Shown: piece after piece, positions 1-10,919 of the stretch | Layout: the number at the start of each line of letters is the position of its first letter | How positions within the stretch are numbered: the first letter of the stretch is position 1 | Assembly: GCA_016490735.1 (NCBI GenBank) | Contig: JAEMWC010000974.1 | Span: forward strand, 115,001 to 179,000 | Length of the DNA: 64,000 bases | Direction: 5' to 3' | From: Pachyseris speciosa | Taxonomy: Eukaryota > Cnidaria > Anthozoa > Scleractinia > Pachyseridae | Notes under the pieces: model-generated | What the model saw: only the letters and a program-made list of their open reading frames with translations | Told to the model about the DNA's origin: nothing | Database searches by the model: none | Program-made: the position numbers and the translations under genes

Positions 1-350
1 TTTCCATTGTGAAACGGATCGGGATCGTTGACTGTTGACTATTGAGGTGTTGTAAGAAAGAATCAACTTTGTCACGATTTAAGATGGTAAAGGTGTCATC
101 CGCACAGCGTTTCCAGATCTTAGGTGTAGAGGTTAGCTATCACTGCGGATACCGGGCTACCCATGGCTGCTCCTTCTTGCTGTTCGTAAATCAGTCCATC
201 ATACCGGAAGTATGTGGATCTTAGAACGAAACTCAAGAGGTCTGCAATCTGCGTAGGTGTTAGAGTCGTGCGGTTGGCAAGGCACGGGTCAGCTTCTACT
301 TTTCGCAGTGCAGTCTGTATTGCTCCTTTGATTCGAACTTTCGTGAACAG
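1..350 (-). pseudogene. Penelope-like element reverse transcriptase fragment
   Basis: Read on the minus strand, this encodes the middle of a Penelope-like (PLE) reverse transcriptase. A stretch ending in GAAMGSPVSAVIANLY is followed, after a lost segment of about 45 bases and a frame change, by a catalytic box where the usual YVDD has become CADD. The same sequence is fuller at 36120-37225 and 11560-12590. The fragment is cut by the window edge on one side and joined to LINE sequence near 350 on the other. It is clearly decayed, and no function is expected. Confidence 0.7.
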
Positions 351-354
351 AGAT

Positions 355-632
355 TCTATTGCGTCTGATATCAAATTTAAAATCAATTTCCTCCGACAGA
401 TATTTTTGCATCATAACACAGCGATGGAAGTGTCGTCTCATTAAGAGGGTGTTTAGGTCCAAAAGATCTAGTGCCTCAGTTGATGAACGTCTTGGTGGTA
501 AATTAATCAGGACCTTGGCTGCCTTGTTGTGAAGAACTTGCAGCTGACCCATAAGCGTGTCGTTATTTTTGTCACCCCACACTGTGTCTCCATAGTCAAT
601 CAGTGGGACGATTAAGCAATTGTATAGGGTAA
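355..632 (-). pseudogene. LINE reverse transcriptase C-terminal fragment
   Basis: The minus strand encodes the region after the RT palm of a CR1-like non-LTR retrotransposon: a PLIDYGDTVWG-type motif, then a leucine/arginine-rich stretch of the kind that reads LQVLHNKAAKVL, then an RRHFHRC motif. This arrangement is characteristic of the C-terminal part of jockey/CR1-group ORF2 proteins. It is truncated at both ends and abuts the Penelope fragment, so two retroelement pieces have been joined here. Confidence 0.65.
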
Positions 633-639
633 GTTTTAG

Positions 640-3165
640 CTAGCTTAGCTCTAGCTTTTGTATATAAACCACACACAACCCACAATTCCACGCCTCGAAT
701 CGCTCTTGATCTGAGCTTTTTCAATACCAGCTTTTTAAATCCTTGTGTACACGTTGGTCAATTTACATCGCGAAGTACGTTAACGTTCACAAACCAAATC
801 CCTCACCGACGCACCACAGTATTTTGTTTAGAAACTAACCCGCTTTAAACAACAAAGGCTTTTGTTTGGAGACGAATGAAGTGACCCACTACAATGAGCC
901 ATTTCTTGATAGTTAATGCGATAATGTCCAATTTCACTCATTCCCAAATACTTGAAATACGTCTGACAGCTCCACGAATCGCTGTTTGAGCATTACCTTA
1001 AGTAAATTTAGTCCCCCCCTGAAATTTATTATAACTTAACGATTTTTTCGGTGACATTTTCTTTAGGATTTCCAATTTGACGATCTTTTTTTCCCGGTGT
1101 CTTAGGATTATTTCATGTTTCCCGTAAATTTTCCTTAGTATCCCGATTCCCAGGGAATCTCCAGGGTTTGAGAGGATTTTTCGTTTTCTCCTGGAATGGA
1201 TCTTCTTGGAATGAGAGCGCAGCGTGCTCGACACACTTGCATTTTAAAGCCTTTCGTAACATTTTAAAGCCTTCCGTGCACTATTCTCGGCCCACCGGAG
1301 CAAGGCAATCAGTTTATTCGTAAAATATTGTGCTTTTATTCAGCTATCTTTGTCGTCATGTCCTAGCGTACACTATTCCCCAGGGGTATCACAAGATTAC
1401 CTATCCGATATCACATTCCCCTCTCCTACTTAGCACAATCTATCTTTTAAGATTTCACTGGGGTGTGACTCTCTAGAACAAAAGTTCTCGCAAGCTCTTC
1501 TCTTCAAGAACTTCTACAAGACTAAATACGAGAATAGGGTAGCTAAGGACTTAAGGATTCTTGAAATGCCTGATTGCGAAAGATCCACTGAGCTTGTAAG
1601 CGAATGTGGCACCGCCCCAGGAGATATCTGAGTTATATCAGCGGAAAGGAATTGAAACGACAGTCATTTGCGAAAAATCGAGATCATTCAATATTCAAGG
1701 GAGATCACAATTTAGACTGTTGTATAGTTTATTTTAAGACCCAAGCATTGAAACTAAGGCTTTATCGAAACTTAGGTTCTGAAACTATCACTGCCGCCAG
1801 GAAATACTAATCTTAAAGATACGGGCCATTTTTTTGAAAACGGACTACGCTAACTGGCCGGGGTTAGAGTGATGTTTGACTCCCCACAAACACGGAAATT
1901 GAATTCAGTGCTAATTTTTCTTCTGACAGATTTACGAAGATTGTTATCCGTCAAGTTTGAATCAGTTTATTATTTCCCTCATTTCAAAACAACCGCACTT
2001 TACAACCGAAATGGAAACCTTGGCTGAGTTTTAATCACGGCTTGGAGTTAATCGGCTGTAAACAATCGGGCACAGCTAATTACCAGCAAGAAATGACAAA
2101 CCCAAATCTGCAAAACCACAGAGACACTTGAACGCTACGTTTCCTTTATTTGCAGTAAACTCGACTAAAAACAACTATGAGGCAATAGTTCCACACAACA
2201 AAAACAGAAGATTGATGCTACACGCGTTCACACCGAATCCATCATTTGGATCTTGGGCTTTCTAAGATTCCTCTGCTGGATCCATACGTGCTTTATACTG
2301 CAATGATACAATAAAGCCATTATAAATTGATTTAACGGTGAAGGGTAAGGTTATCAAATCCTGCTGCATATTTATAGATGGTAAATGTGGTCAAGGCATT
2401 CTTCGTCCCAAAGCGCATAGGCTCAATTTCTATCGCGTACATGGTGAGGAGGGGGCTTGAAAGACAATTTCAGAGTCTCCGTTCTTATTTCCTATTTTTT
2501 TTCTCAGTATCTGTAATTGACCAGTTTTTTTTTAATCATACGAGCTATTTCAATAATTTGTTTTTTATTGTTAATCGTGGTCACCCTTGCCAGGCAAAGT
2601 TTTGACAATGAGACTCCGTGACTAGAATTCTAACGTCATGAATTATCACTGATTATTATGAAGGCAATCCAAAAATGATGCATGTATTTTGCATAACAAG
2701 ACCTTGGGATACTTTGGAGAGACATCACTAGTTTCTACGTGATAACAACAACAACAACAACAACGATAATGATAAGGATATAATGATGATGTGTTTGGGA
2801 ATGTAGCGAAAAAAGAAACATCAACACTTCCGAGCTACTTCGTTTCTGTCGATTTGTTATACCTTTATGAAAATTGCAAGCCAATGACTTAGACAGGCAA
2901 CTCCTGAACTATTTAGGAAAAAACGCTCAATGGACAAAGGAACTGATTCAAATAGTCACATGATATGAGATGACAGGGTAGGAAGCTGCATTTCCTCTTC
3001 CTGCTTTTTCTGTTTTTAACGATAAACATTTTTGCAGTCTTGACAACTGACATGGACTCGACTAAACTGCAGCTTAGTGATTGGTCTTAAGAGTAAAGCT
3101 TAATGCGTTTCTATCATTGTCATTCAAAAACCCTTAAAAAAAATGAAACAACAGAAAGAATCTTC
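640..3165. other. Non-coding duplicated sequence, copy 1
   Basis: No supported gene. It aligns with 24555-26950 and 56340-58745. Open frames here are short and are not preserved in the other copies. An (AAC)n run lies near 2743-2765. A minus-strand acceptor-like site near 2299, conserved in all three copies, could begin the last exon of the LU gene; this is a guess. Confidence 0.5.
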
Positions 3166-3177
3166 ACATTTATTTAC

Positions 3178-4765
3178 CTGAAACTGTGCATCCCGATTCT
3201 TCACACATAGCCATGAAACAGTTATTATCAGGTTTACATTCGGCAGCAAACGTCTCGTAGCGAGCTTTGGACATGCATCTCCTTTTGAAAACTTCATCTT
3301 CACTGTACGTTACACAAACTGGATCTTTCACAAACGAGGAACAGGCCTTGTCTTCCACTGCTGCGCTACATTTCGTCATGCCATCAGCTTTGTTTACAGC
3401 GTCAAAGACTGTGCAATATGGGCACGAAAATAGTTTCTCTGGTTCTGCGTATAAAAATAGCCTTGAATTATAAACTCAGAGAATGACGAGAAATGGAAAT
3501 TTACCATTGCTTCTATGTACTTAAGGAACTCTGCTCCAGCCTGCGTGCAGACGTCTCCTATTTCCTTCGCGTGCAACAAAGGAAATAGAAGACGTCTGCA
3601 CGCAGGCTACTTTGCTCTCGCTTGTGTCGGCTAATCACGATCCCTTGGTATGGCAGTTCATACACTCCTCTCTTTCACGGGAACATATGAACCCACAATT
3701 GACCTGCTCCTAACGTCAGTAGCTTCGTAGCTCAGTTGGTTAGACACCGGTATCTCGAGGTCACGGGTTCAAACCCCGTTGAAGTCCTGAACTTTTTTCA
3801 GGCTGCTTTTCGCAATTGCATAAATTGCGTTCACAACTGCGAGGATCATTCTTAATTTGAATTTTATTAATATACAGTTTGTTAAGTTTATTTGCTCATG
3901 TTTTGATCCACGAAACAAACTGTTATCAAACTAGTACGGTTCTTGTTCTGTTAGCAGCTTAATTTGCTTTCCCAATACTGCAATGTTTGCGTTCATGCAA
4001 ATAAAGTTTTCCTTTTTTGTTACATTAGTCATTGTTGTACATCGAGCACGTCTTCCTTGGAGTAAATGGACAAGCTAAATTACTAGCGGTGTTGTGTTAT
4101 AAAGGACCATTGCATGGATTAAATTTATTTGAACGAATTTGTCGGTAACCCAGGACAAGAATTCGTTTAGTGGGATTTATTATTCATATTTTTCAGGGGC
4201 ACCCAACGAGCGAAATCAACCAAAAGCTGTAGAAGGGCATTTTCAAGTACCTTATGGCGTTTGAAGTCTGTTTAAAGTGATGTTTTCACAAGCTGGAAGA
4301 AGTTCATCTGTTCGGATTCCCTAGCTGAAGTTTTATAATTGCTAGAAAATGTTAGGGAGCAAAATGTTCCTTTGAGAAAAAGGAAGCCGAAATGAACTTT
4401 CCACGAACTTTCTAAGGAACAATTTTCTTTCCGAAAATGCTAGTTGACGTTTTTGAATGCCGAAAACAGCAATTACGACCTTTCTGAAAAACTCAGGGGC
4501 TATGATTTCCCAATTGGAATCTGTTAGGCCACGTTTTAGTTACGAAAATACGAGTGTACCCTTTAATCGACGCCGAAAGCACAAGGCGAATTACCCTCCA
4601 CCGAAACTCTTTTCGCCCGTTCAGATACCTATTAACCATTAACATCAACAAGATTGGGCAAACTGTCATCTTATTGCCTGCAGATTGAACGTTATGTCTC
4701 TTACTTCCGTTCACGTGGACCAAGCCGAATACAACACAAGACAGCACAAGGATTCCCAGATACAT
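3178..4765 (-). CDS. Secreted Ly6/uPAR (LU) protein gene, one-domain copy 1
   Basis: This is a reconstructed minus-strand gene. Exon 1 is 4705-4765: ATG and a 20-residue signal peptide (MYLGILVLSC...VHVNG), ending in phase 1 at a strong GTAAG donor. The next recognisable exon is 3178-3444, a complete LU (three-finger) domain with ten cysteines, entered at a CAG acceptor in phase 1 and left in phase 1 at GTAAAT. LU proteins are disulfide-rich extracellular domains, often GPI-anchored or secreted. In copies 2 and 3 another LU exon lies between these two. Here that 1.8-kb stretch is gone and a SINE lies in the gap, but joining exon 1 to the remaining domain keeps the frame. The C-terminal exon is not identified, so whether the product is anchored is unknown. 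Transcription is not shown. Confidence 0.6.
3538..3608. mobile_element. 71-bp foldback MITE in an LU intron
   Basis: Two arms of 30 bp beginning AGCCTGCGTGCAGACG are inverted repeats around an 11-base loop. The corresponding positions in copies 2 (near 27316) and 3 lack it, so it is a copy-1-specific insertion. A short TGCTC repeat flanks it and may be the target duplication. Tiny hairpins with this terminal sequence look like a repeated family; 21164-21226 starts with a similar motif. Confidence 0.7.
3644..3880 (+). mobile_element. tRNA-derived SINE
   Basis: A 5' head precedes a tRNA-like body with a Pol III A box (TAGCTCAGTTGG, near 3729) and a B box (GGTTCAAACCC, near 3767). After it comes a tail with the short self-complementary motif CCTGAAC..TTCAGG and a GCAATTGCATAAATTGC palindrome. 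The same family appears on the minus strand at 8180-8421 and 8431-8592. It is a SINE and not a tRNA gene, because the body is embedded in conserved non-tRNA sequence. Confidence 0.85.
3881..4020 (+). mobile_element. LINE 3' end fragment
   Basis: This matches the 3' untranslated end of the LINE fragments at 13857-14010 and 29165-29345, ending with a short poly-pyrimidine/TTG-like tail after ATGCAAATAAAG. No coding sequence remains. It directly follows the SINE, which suggests a deletion joined the two. Confidence 0.6.
4193..4635. other. Copy-1-specific insertion, unclassified
   Basis: Copies 2 (about 29540-29600) and 3 lack this block; flanking sequence on both sides aligns with them. It starts near AGGGGCACCCAACGAG, a motif I associate with dispersed cnidarian repeats. 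I see no inverted ends, no conserved protein and no clear target duplication. Confidence 0.45.
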
Positions 4766-4769
4766 CGTC

Positions 4770-5450
4770 TCCACTTGTTCATTGATCTGCAATTGAAAAG
4801 ATCATCCTCATCGTCGTCATTAAAATCTTATGATAGAGTGATAGGTAACTCTGTAATCATTAGAGATACACTAGCTTACTGTAAGGCCATTATCTTAAGA
4901 GTCGATTACTAAATTTATTAATTTTACGTTGCTGCATTTCAGGAGGAGTTAACAGAAACGCACCAAAAGCACAAATCAAGAACCAGGTTTCTAGGAGGCG
5001 ATTAGATCAACTTAAGGCTAAGAGAGAAATTTCGCTGTCAAGTTCTCCTCGAAACTTTGATTTGAGTTATTTCAGGTTGTTTTCACTAAAAATGAAAAAA
5101 CACACTCTCAGACGAACAATTGTTTTTGTCTGTTTAGCTTATTGTCTTGCCATTGTTGTCGGTGTCACCCTCTTACCGGTTAAGCTTTCTATTGCGCGGT
5201 GAAGTTAACAGGAGAGTTTTCCTCCTCCCAGTTTTCTCTGCCTTAGAGATCTCTTACGTTACTGGCAGTTCAACAGAACTTTCGTAGGCCTTGGATTCGT
5301 TGCATGTCGAGCTGGTTTGTGGGTCAAGTGCCCGGCGCGAAGCTAGTCAAAAATATTCGTGTGGAGCTCTGCGATAATAATTCAAAGACGTGATTCATCA
5401 CCCAGCAATTATTTACATTCTCCTTAATCTACGATTCGTTTTTAATTAAA
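4770..5450. other. Upstream region of the LU gene, copy 1
   Basis: An acceptor-like CAATTGCAG just upstream of the LU start (near 4783 on the minus strand) suggests a non-coding 5' exon. Beyond that I see no gene. The sequence aligns with 29730-30300 and 61600-62330. Confidence 0.4.
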
Positions 5451-5452
5451 AC

Positions 5453-6600
5453 AATAGATGTAATGCTATACAGTCTACTCCGAAAACCAAATCGACTCTG
5501 AATGAACTGACGGGGTATAATATTGTTAAGCACAGAAGGATATTAGGAACATTGAAAGTTTTACTGAACGTTTTGGTTCAGAATTCATTCGCGACTGGCG
5601 CTACACATTTCCAAGCTTTTGAGTGTCATTCCTTCATTAAGGTCAAAACGTCTTGAGGGTTGAAAAGTTCACTCACTTTGTGACTCATTGATTAAGGTGT
5701 GTGATGGGATACAATGCTTGTCATTAACTTTAAAAAGTATTGTTCTGTAGTCTTTTAGGGATTTCAGGCGTTTGAAAAGTTGGAGCCTAATGAATTACTT
5801 GGCGCTCATTTAGTTCAAGCAAAGATCTTTCTCCTCCAACTTTTCGCTCTGCGCATTTCCAAGCTTTTGAGCGTCATTTCTACGCCATGGAAAATAGCTA
5901 GGAAAAAAATTAATTTTATGACCCAGTCACGTAGCTTCTTGAGGTTATGCGATGCTTGGCCGTAACTTATTTTTGGTGATTTCACGCTTATTGGGTTTCA
6001 ATTGTATTAGACAATAGAGTTAATGTTATTCGTGTACTTCGAACACAAAATCAACTCTCAATGAACTGAAAGATCGAGTATGTTAGGAAGGACAATAGTA
6101 TAAGGGAACACTGGGGTGCTTAACGTTTGGTTTCAGACGCGCGGAATACATTTTGGTAGCGCTTCGCGTTTCCAACATTTTGAGTGTCATTCCAACCACC
6201 ATGTCAAAATGCCTCACGAGTTGAAGAGTCAACTCACTATTGTGACTCATTGATTTAGCTGTGCGATGTTGTCCAAGGCTTGGCATTAGCTTTGAAAACT
6301 ATTGTTCTGTAATCTGTTGGGGATTTAACGCGTTTGAAAAATTAAGGTTTAATGAATTGCTTGGTGCTCAGTTAGCGCAATCAAAGATCTTTCTCCTCCC
6401 CCTTTTTGCGCTGCGCATTTCAAAGCTTTTGAGCTTCTCGATGTTGTGCAATGCTTGGAATTAACTTTGAAACTTGTTGCTCTATAGCTTTTTGGGGATT
6501 TATGTGTACGAGTAAGTTGTTTGGCCCTCGTTCAGCCCACAGAAAGATTTGACTTCTTCCACTTTGCCTTTTCGCGGATTTGCTGACAAAAATTGGCAAA
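5453..6600. repeat. Diverged tandem repeat, unit about 550 bp
   Basis: A composite unit recurs two to three times. It contains an AATCAACTCTGAATGAACTG-like segment, a GTGACTCATTGATT-like segment and AAAGATCTTTCTCCTCC with CGCATTTCCAAGCTTTTGAG. Units start near 5453 and 6010, with a partial third unit near 6430. The same array is present at 30299-31500 and, shortened, at 62340-63260. No convincing coding frame runs through it. Confidence 0.6.
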
Positions 6601-6606
6601 TTAAGT

Positions 6607-6963
6607 CTGCGGTGACACACAGCTCAAAGCGGCACACAAACACCGCTTTATAATACCCAAAGATTATTATCCGAAATAAAATTGCCGCAAGGCTAGAGAA
6701 AGTTCTATATCAGCGCAAATTGATGTAACGAGTAATAACGGGCGTTTTCTTTTTGACGTAGACTATGGGAACCTTGTTCGGCCTCTCACCTGTCACACTG
6801 CGGTGACACACTAGCTCAAATCGGCACACAAACACCGCTTAATAATACTCAAAGAATATTATCAGAAATGAAATTGCCGTATCAGCGCAGATTGATGTAA
6901 CGAGTAACAACAGGCGTTTTCTTTTAGACATAGACTATGCGAATCTTGTTCGGCCTATCACTT
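6607..6963. repeat. Direct duplication of about 180 bp, copy 1 only
   Basis: The block from GCGGTGACACAC through CTTGTTCGGCCT occurs twice in succession (about 6607-6785 and 6798-6963) with roughly ten percent divergence. Copies 2 (31472-31650) and 3 (63220-63400) have it once. It contains no supported gene. Confidence 0.7.
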
Positions 6964-7224
6964 TCTATTATTCAGAAATCTGTTGCGTTATTGGCGGGAT
7001 TCAGTACTTTATACACTGAACAGACTAGGAGGCTTTTCTTGGGGTCCATTTTACGGGGAAGAGAAATAGAAAAAAGAGTATAAAATTTCCGTTATAAAAA
7101 AGGAAAGAATGATTCTTCGCGAATCATTAATCAGTTTTCTCGAAGGCTTCTGATATTTTGTATGCCGCCAATCAGGCTCGATTAAATGTGTAAAGCAATA
7201 AGAATATTGCTTTCATTTATCTTA

Positions 7225-7506
7225 GAGCGGTTTTCAACTGAGTGTCGAAAGTAATTCTGGGTTTGCTTTGGTTTTGCATTACTTCGCTCTGTGATTGGCC
7301 AGCAAAACTCGCGCCACATTCTCAAACAGTCAGAAGCAAAACCAAAACCAATCGCAACTTGCACGTGCGTATTTACCCGCGCTTTGCGCCGGTTACGTGT
7401 AATTACTTCGAATTCTGATGGGTTCGTTGCACTGTTTCGGTCTGTTGTGATTGGCTAGAGTAATTGGTTTGGTTTTGGTTTTACGACGCTCAATTAAAAA
7501 GCGCTC
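7225..7506. mobile_element. Tc1/mariner-type MITE with TA target duplication
   Basis: Inverted ends start GAGCGGTTTTCAACTGAG on the left and read GAGCGCTTTTTAATTGAG from the right. The element is flanked by TA (7223-7224 and 7507-7508). The empty site is preserved in copy 2 near 31915, with a single TA. At 282 bp it has no coding capacity. A relative lies at 15919-16157. Confidence 0.85.
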
Positions 7507-7508
7507 TA

Positions 7509-8179
7509 TTCCGACAACAGGATAAATTCTGAATGAAATGGCATATGGCCAAGTTTGAATACCACGTATGAAACTTTGCTTCTTAATCTAGCAAGTTTTT
7601 TTTTATAGCGTGTTTAAAGTTCTGTGTGCTTGCAAACTTTAGACACAAGGTACAACTTGACTTGACTATTGACTCTTTACGACTATAGCTGAAGTCAAAA
7701 GGTTTGAGGAGTTGACAAGCTGGATCATTTTATTGACTCAGTTAAGCCGACTGATGTTGCGCGACTGATTAAGGCGCAATTCATTTTAAAAACTATTGTC
7801 CGGCTATAGGACTATCCGAAGTTTTTGTCTGATGTTTTGGCGCTTAAAATTTGACGCTAGAAACTTTGTGGTCGACAAAAAAATTCATATCCGTCTGCTT
7901 GGCCAAATTGCGTCTACTTTTTCGTTTACTATAATTGGTCTCGTTTTAAAAATAGTTCACAATTGAAGTTCTTGGAAACACTGTGGAAACGATTGGTGAC
8001 ACTACCCAATAACATGTATTATTAATATATTTGTCAGAAAACTTGCTAACGAAAATTCGCTCGCATACAAAGTAACTTACCTTTGAAGACACAATGCTAA
8101 ACTTGCAGTGGTTTTATTTTGCTAGCTGGCTAATTAAGATGTAATATTTCGCGGTCAATTTTAGTAGCATAATTAATTT
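7509..8179. other. Non-coding duplicated sequence
   Basis: It aligns with 31918-32650 and with 63664 to the window end. I find no open frame conserved between copies and no RNA gene. Confidence 0.5.
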
Positions 8180-8305
8180 TAAAATCAAATGAAGAATGAT
8201 CCTCGCAGTTGTGAACGCAATTTATGCAATTGCGAAAAGAAGCCTGAAAAAAATTCAGGACTTCAACGGGGTTTGAACCCGTGACCTCGCGATTACCGGT
8301 GCGAT

Positions 8306-8341
<36 letters not shown>

Positions 8342-8421
8342 AGAGCAGGTCAATTGTGGGTTCATATGTTCCCGTGAAAGAAATGAGTGTGAATGATGTA
8401 TGAAATGAATCCTATGAACTG
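8180..8421 (-). mobile_element. tRNA-derived SINE, tandem member 1
   Basis: On the minus strand the order is head, A box (TAGCTCAGTTGG), B box (GGTTCAAACCC), then the CCTGA..TCAGG stem and a GCAATTGCATAAATTGC palindrome. It is the same family as 3644-3880. It is not found in copy 2 at the corresponding position near 32645. Confidence 0.85.
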
Positions 8422-8430
8422 CGGAAATGA

Positions 8431-8555
8431 AATCAAATGAAGAATGATCCTCGCAGTTGTGAACGCAATTTATGCAATTGCGAAAAGAAGCCTGAAAAAA
8501 AAAATCAGGACTTCAACGGGGTTTGAACCCGTGACCTCGCGATTACCGGTGCGAT

Positions 8556-8592
<37 letters not shown>
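8431..8592 (-). mobile_element. tRNA-derived SINE, tandem member 2 (5' truncated)
   Basis: A second minus-strand copy of the same SINE begins about 10 bases after the first. It keeps the A and B boxes and tail, but most of its 5' head is cut off by the MITE starting at 8596. The near-identical neighbour suggests tandem insertion or local duplication. Confidence 0.82.
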
Positions 8593-8595
<3 letters not shown>

Positions 8596-8596
<1 letters not shown>

Positions 8597-9008
8597 ATGT
8601 TACACGAGGCAATTTTTCTTGCAACTCGCAACGCAACAAACGTTGCGTTGCAAGTTGCGAGAAAAAATTCACGTGTAACACCCCATTTTGCAACTGCAAT
8701 TGTTGCGTTGCGAGTTGCGAGAAAAGTAGAGCGACCCTCTACTTTTCGCAACGTTGCGAGACAAGTTGCTTGCGTGTGACATCCCTCTGCAACTCGCAAC
8801 AACAAATTTTGTCAGAATGGGCCAATCAGAGCTCATCTTTCGCTAGCGCGAGATTTCAAGATGGCGTCCGCCATCTTGTTTGTTATTGTACGCGTTGCAA
8901 GTTGCGAAAAAAGTTGCCAACGTGTAACATACCCTCTGCAACTTGAAAGGTTTTTTATTCGTCATCGTTGCGTTGCGAGTTGCAAGAAAAATTGCCTCGT
9001 GTAACATG
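8596..9008. mobile_element. MITE rich in internal CGCAAC/GTTGCG palindromes
   Basis: Perfect terminal inverted repeats of about 40 bp start CATGTTACACGAGGCAATTT and end with its complement. The interior repeatedly alternates GCAACTCGCAACGC-type words with their complements, giving many nested stems. It lies in a copy-1-only stretch beside the SINE pair; copy 2 (32645-32680) lacks it. ATG trinucleotides at both edges could be part of the repeat or a target duplication. Confidence 0.8.
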
Positions 9009-9289
9009 GCCTTTAGTCCGCCGAAATGTCGCATCTGTTGTGCAATTTTATGAAGTTAGCCTTGAGTGTCTTACAGCCTGTTGTAGCTGCAGTACCACCT
9101 TAATAATGTAATTGATGACTTTTCCAGTTTATTGGAGGATCTGGTAGCTTTCCTAAGCCTGTATCGCGCCAAAGCAACAAATGAAAGGGAAAAGCTTGCA
9201 AAAAGCAACCAGACCCCCACCTTGTAAGAGTGTTGTAAGCGACGTTCCATAAGATGCAATAATCGTTTACTTTACGAATATACTTAGTT

Positions 9290-9890
9290 CTAACATTTCA
9301 TAAATGCTTTAAGTCCTTTAAGTACTAAATAATTTTGGCGTGCATTCTGTGCCAGTCCGACAGTCCAAGGCCTACTCTTGGTAATGAAGTCGTTTCACGT
9401 AACACTAGTGCACTATCGCTAGTTGAAGCTAAGTCCCATGAAAAACTAGCGTCGAGATCCCCACCTTTCATAGCAACCTTCTAAGCGGTAATTTGTGTTT
9501 ACCTGATATCTATTAAATGATTTGACTGAGTAAACAATTTTGGCGCGCTTTCAGTGCCGGTCCGAGGACCAATGAACGGAAACCGCGGTTTCAACTAACA
9601 TTACCACAGGTAATTAAAACCAGGCGGCATGAAGCGAGTTCTCTACCTAGCATAGCGACAGTCCATGATGTTTTAGCTTGCGATATATTTAGTTTTGATT
9701 TTTCACCTGAAATGCTTTGAATACTTAAAAATTTTGGCTCAAATTATATACCAGCCCGAAGACCAGCAGCGAGAGCCGTTGGCCTAGCACAAACCTAGAA
9801 TAAGTGTTGGTAATTTGTCTCAAGCCTCACGGGAAAAAAAGACATTTATCTCGTATCGAGCTTTATGAAGAGATAAACTTACTCACCAGC
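9290..9890. repeat. Ancient tandem repeat, about 210-bp unit
   Basis: Three successive blocks share the order 'aatgcttt, tacttaaa, attttggc, ccagtccga-like, cacgggaa/catgaaaa-like'. They begin near 9300, 9510 and 9715 and are strongly diverged. The same three blocks lie at 32960-33480, so the array predates the duplication. There is no gene in it. Confidence 0.4.
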
Positions 9891-10458
9891 TTGCTGAAAC
9901 TGTAGGCTATCCGGCTGTTCGTTGAGTGAGCGTAGAGGGAGATACAGAAAGTTATAAAACGCTAGGTGATTCATATCAGCCTATCAACGCGAAGCAAGTC
10001 AATACAACATTTGCATATCTTTGCTATAGTTTGCTGTGACAGGCACCGACATGGGAATGCGTGGCAAGTAATGTTTATAATATGAGCGGCAGTGTTCTAT
10101 CACATTTACAAACTCGAGGCGAAGCCGAGAGTTTGTGAATAGTGATACAACACTGACGCGAATATTGCAAACAACTTGTGAAATGAATATTTTTAACTAT
10201 TATCGTTGATGTGTTAAAAAGGCATGCATGTGAACAAACAGCTGCAACACTAGTTCTCACGCGAATATTTTAAACTCCTTGTGGAATGAATAATTTGACG
10301 TTGATGTGAGAGAAAAGCATGGATGACGCGTATTACTGTGACTTGTGAAATTATCACTGTTCGGAATCGTTGATTTTTTGGAGAAAGATTGTTATTGTTA
10401 ATTTTTGTTAAAAAAATTTAAATAGATGTATAACTTTTCAGTGTGGTGCAAATACAGG

Positions 10459-10915
10459 CATGAGCGAAGAAGAGAGTGTATGTCGTTTTACAGCGACAAC
10501 AACACAGTAGGAAGAATGTGTTGTTTTGTAGAGTACGGTTCCTAAAAACACCAAACATAACACCAAGTGGGCTTTGAAAGTGTTTGAACAATGGTAAAGC
10601 AGCCGAACAGACAGAACACCGAAACAACTGTCAAGTTGTCCCGAGCGTGACATGACAAAAATTCCAAGATTTGACCACTCCACTCAAAGAGATGAATGAT
10701 GAAAATTTGAGCCTGTGGTTGAGTCGATTTGTTGAAGAAGTATGCAATCGAAGTGGGTAGAAATACCCGGCTCGAACTCTGTATGAGTGAATTTGCGGTA
10801 TCCATCGTTATTAGAGGGACATCAATGGATTCGATCCCTTGGCCAGAGGAGATAACAGTTTAGAAGACATTGCAATCCAGATTTATTTTTCTCCCTTGAG
10901 ACGTCACTTGGGGTT
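10459..10915 (+). pseudogene. Crypton/DUF3504-type tyrosine recombinase, N-terminal remnant
   Basis: This aligns with 34068-34232 plus 34691-34975 in copy 2. It encodes, with several stops, the N-terminal part of a DUF3504 (Crypton-derived tyrosine recombinase) protein: an ATG followed by an EEE-rich start, the NTKHNTKWALKVFE motif and the SLWLSRFVEEVCNRSG motif. The catalytic C-terminal half is missing: after about 10915 an unrelated segment starts. It lacks the SINE that splits copy 2, so it shows the uninterrupted structure at that point. Confidence 0.65.
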
Positions 10916-10919
10916 ACTT

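Noticed and set aside
8260..8345. tRNA gene on the minus strand
   Set aside because: A and B boxes and a tRNA-like fold are present, but the body is embedded in conserved flanks repeated at 3644 and 8431, and the anticodon stem does not pair well. It is a SINE head.
8444..8779. 111-codon plus-strand open frame
   Set aside because: It runs from a SINE tail through its tRNA-like part into the palindromic MITE, so it is chance coding across two mobile elements.
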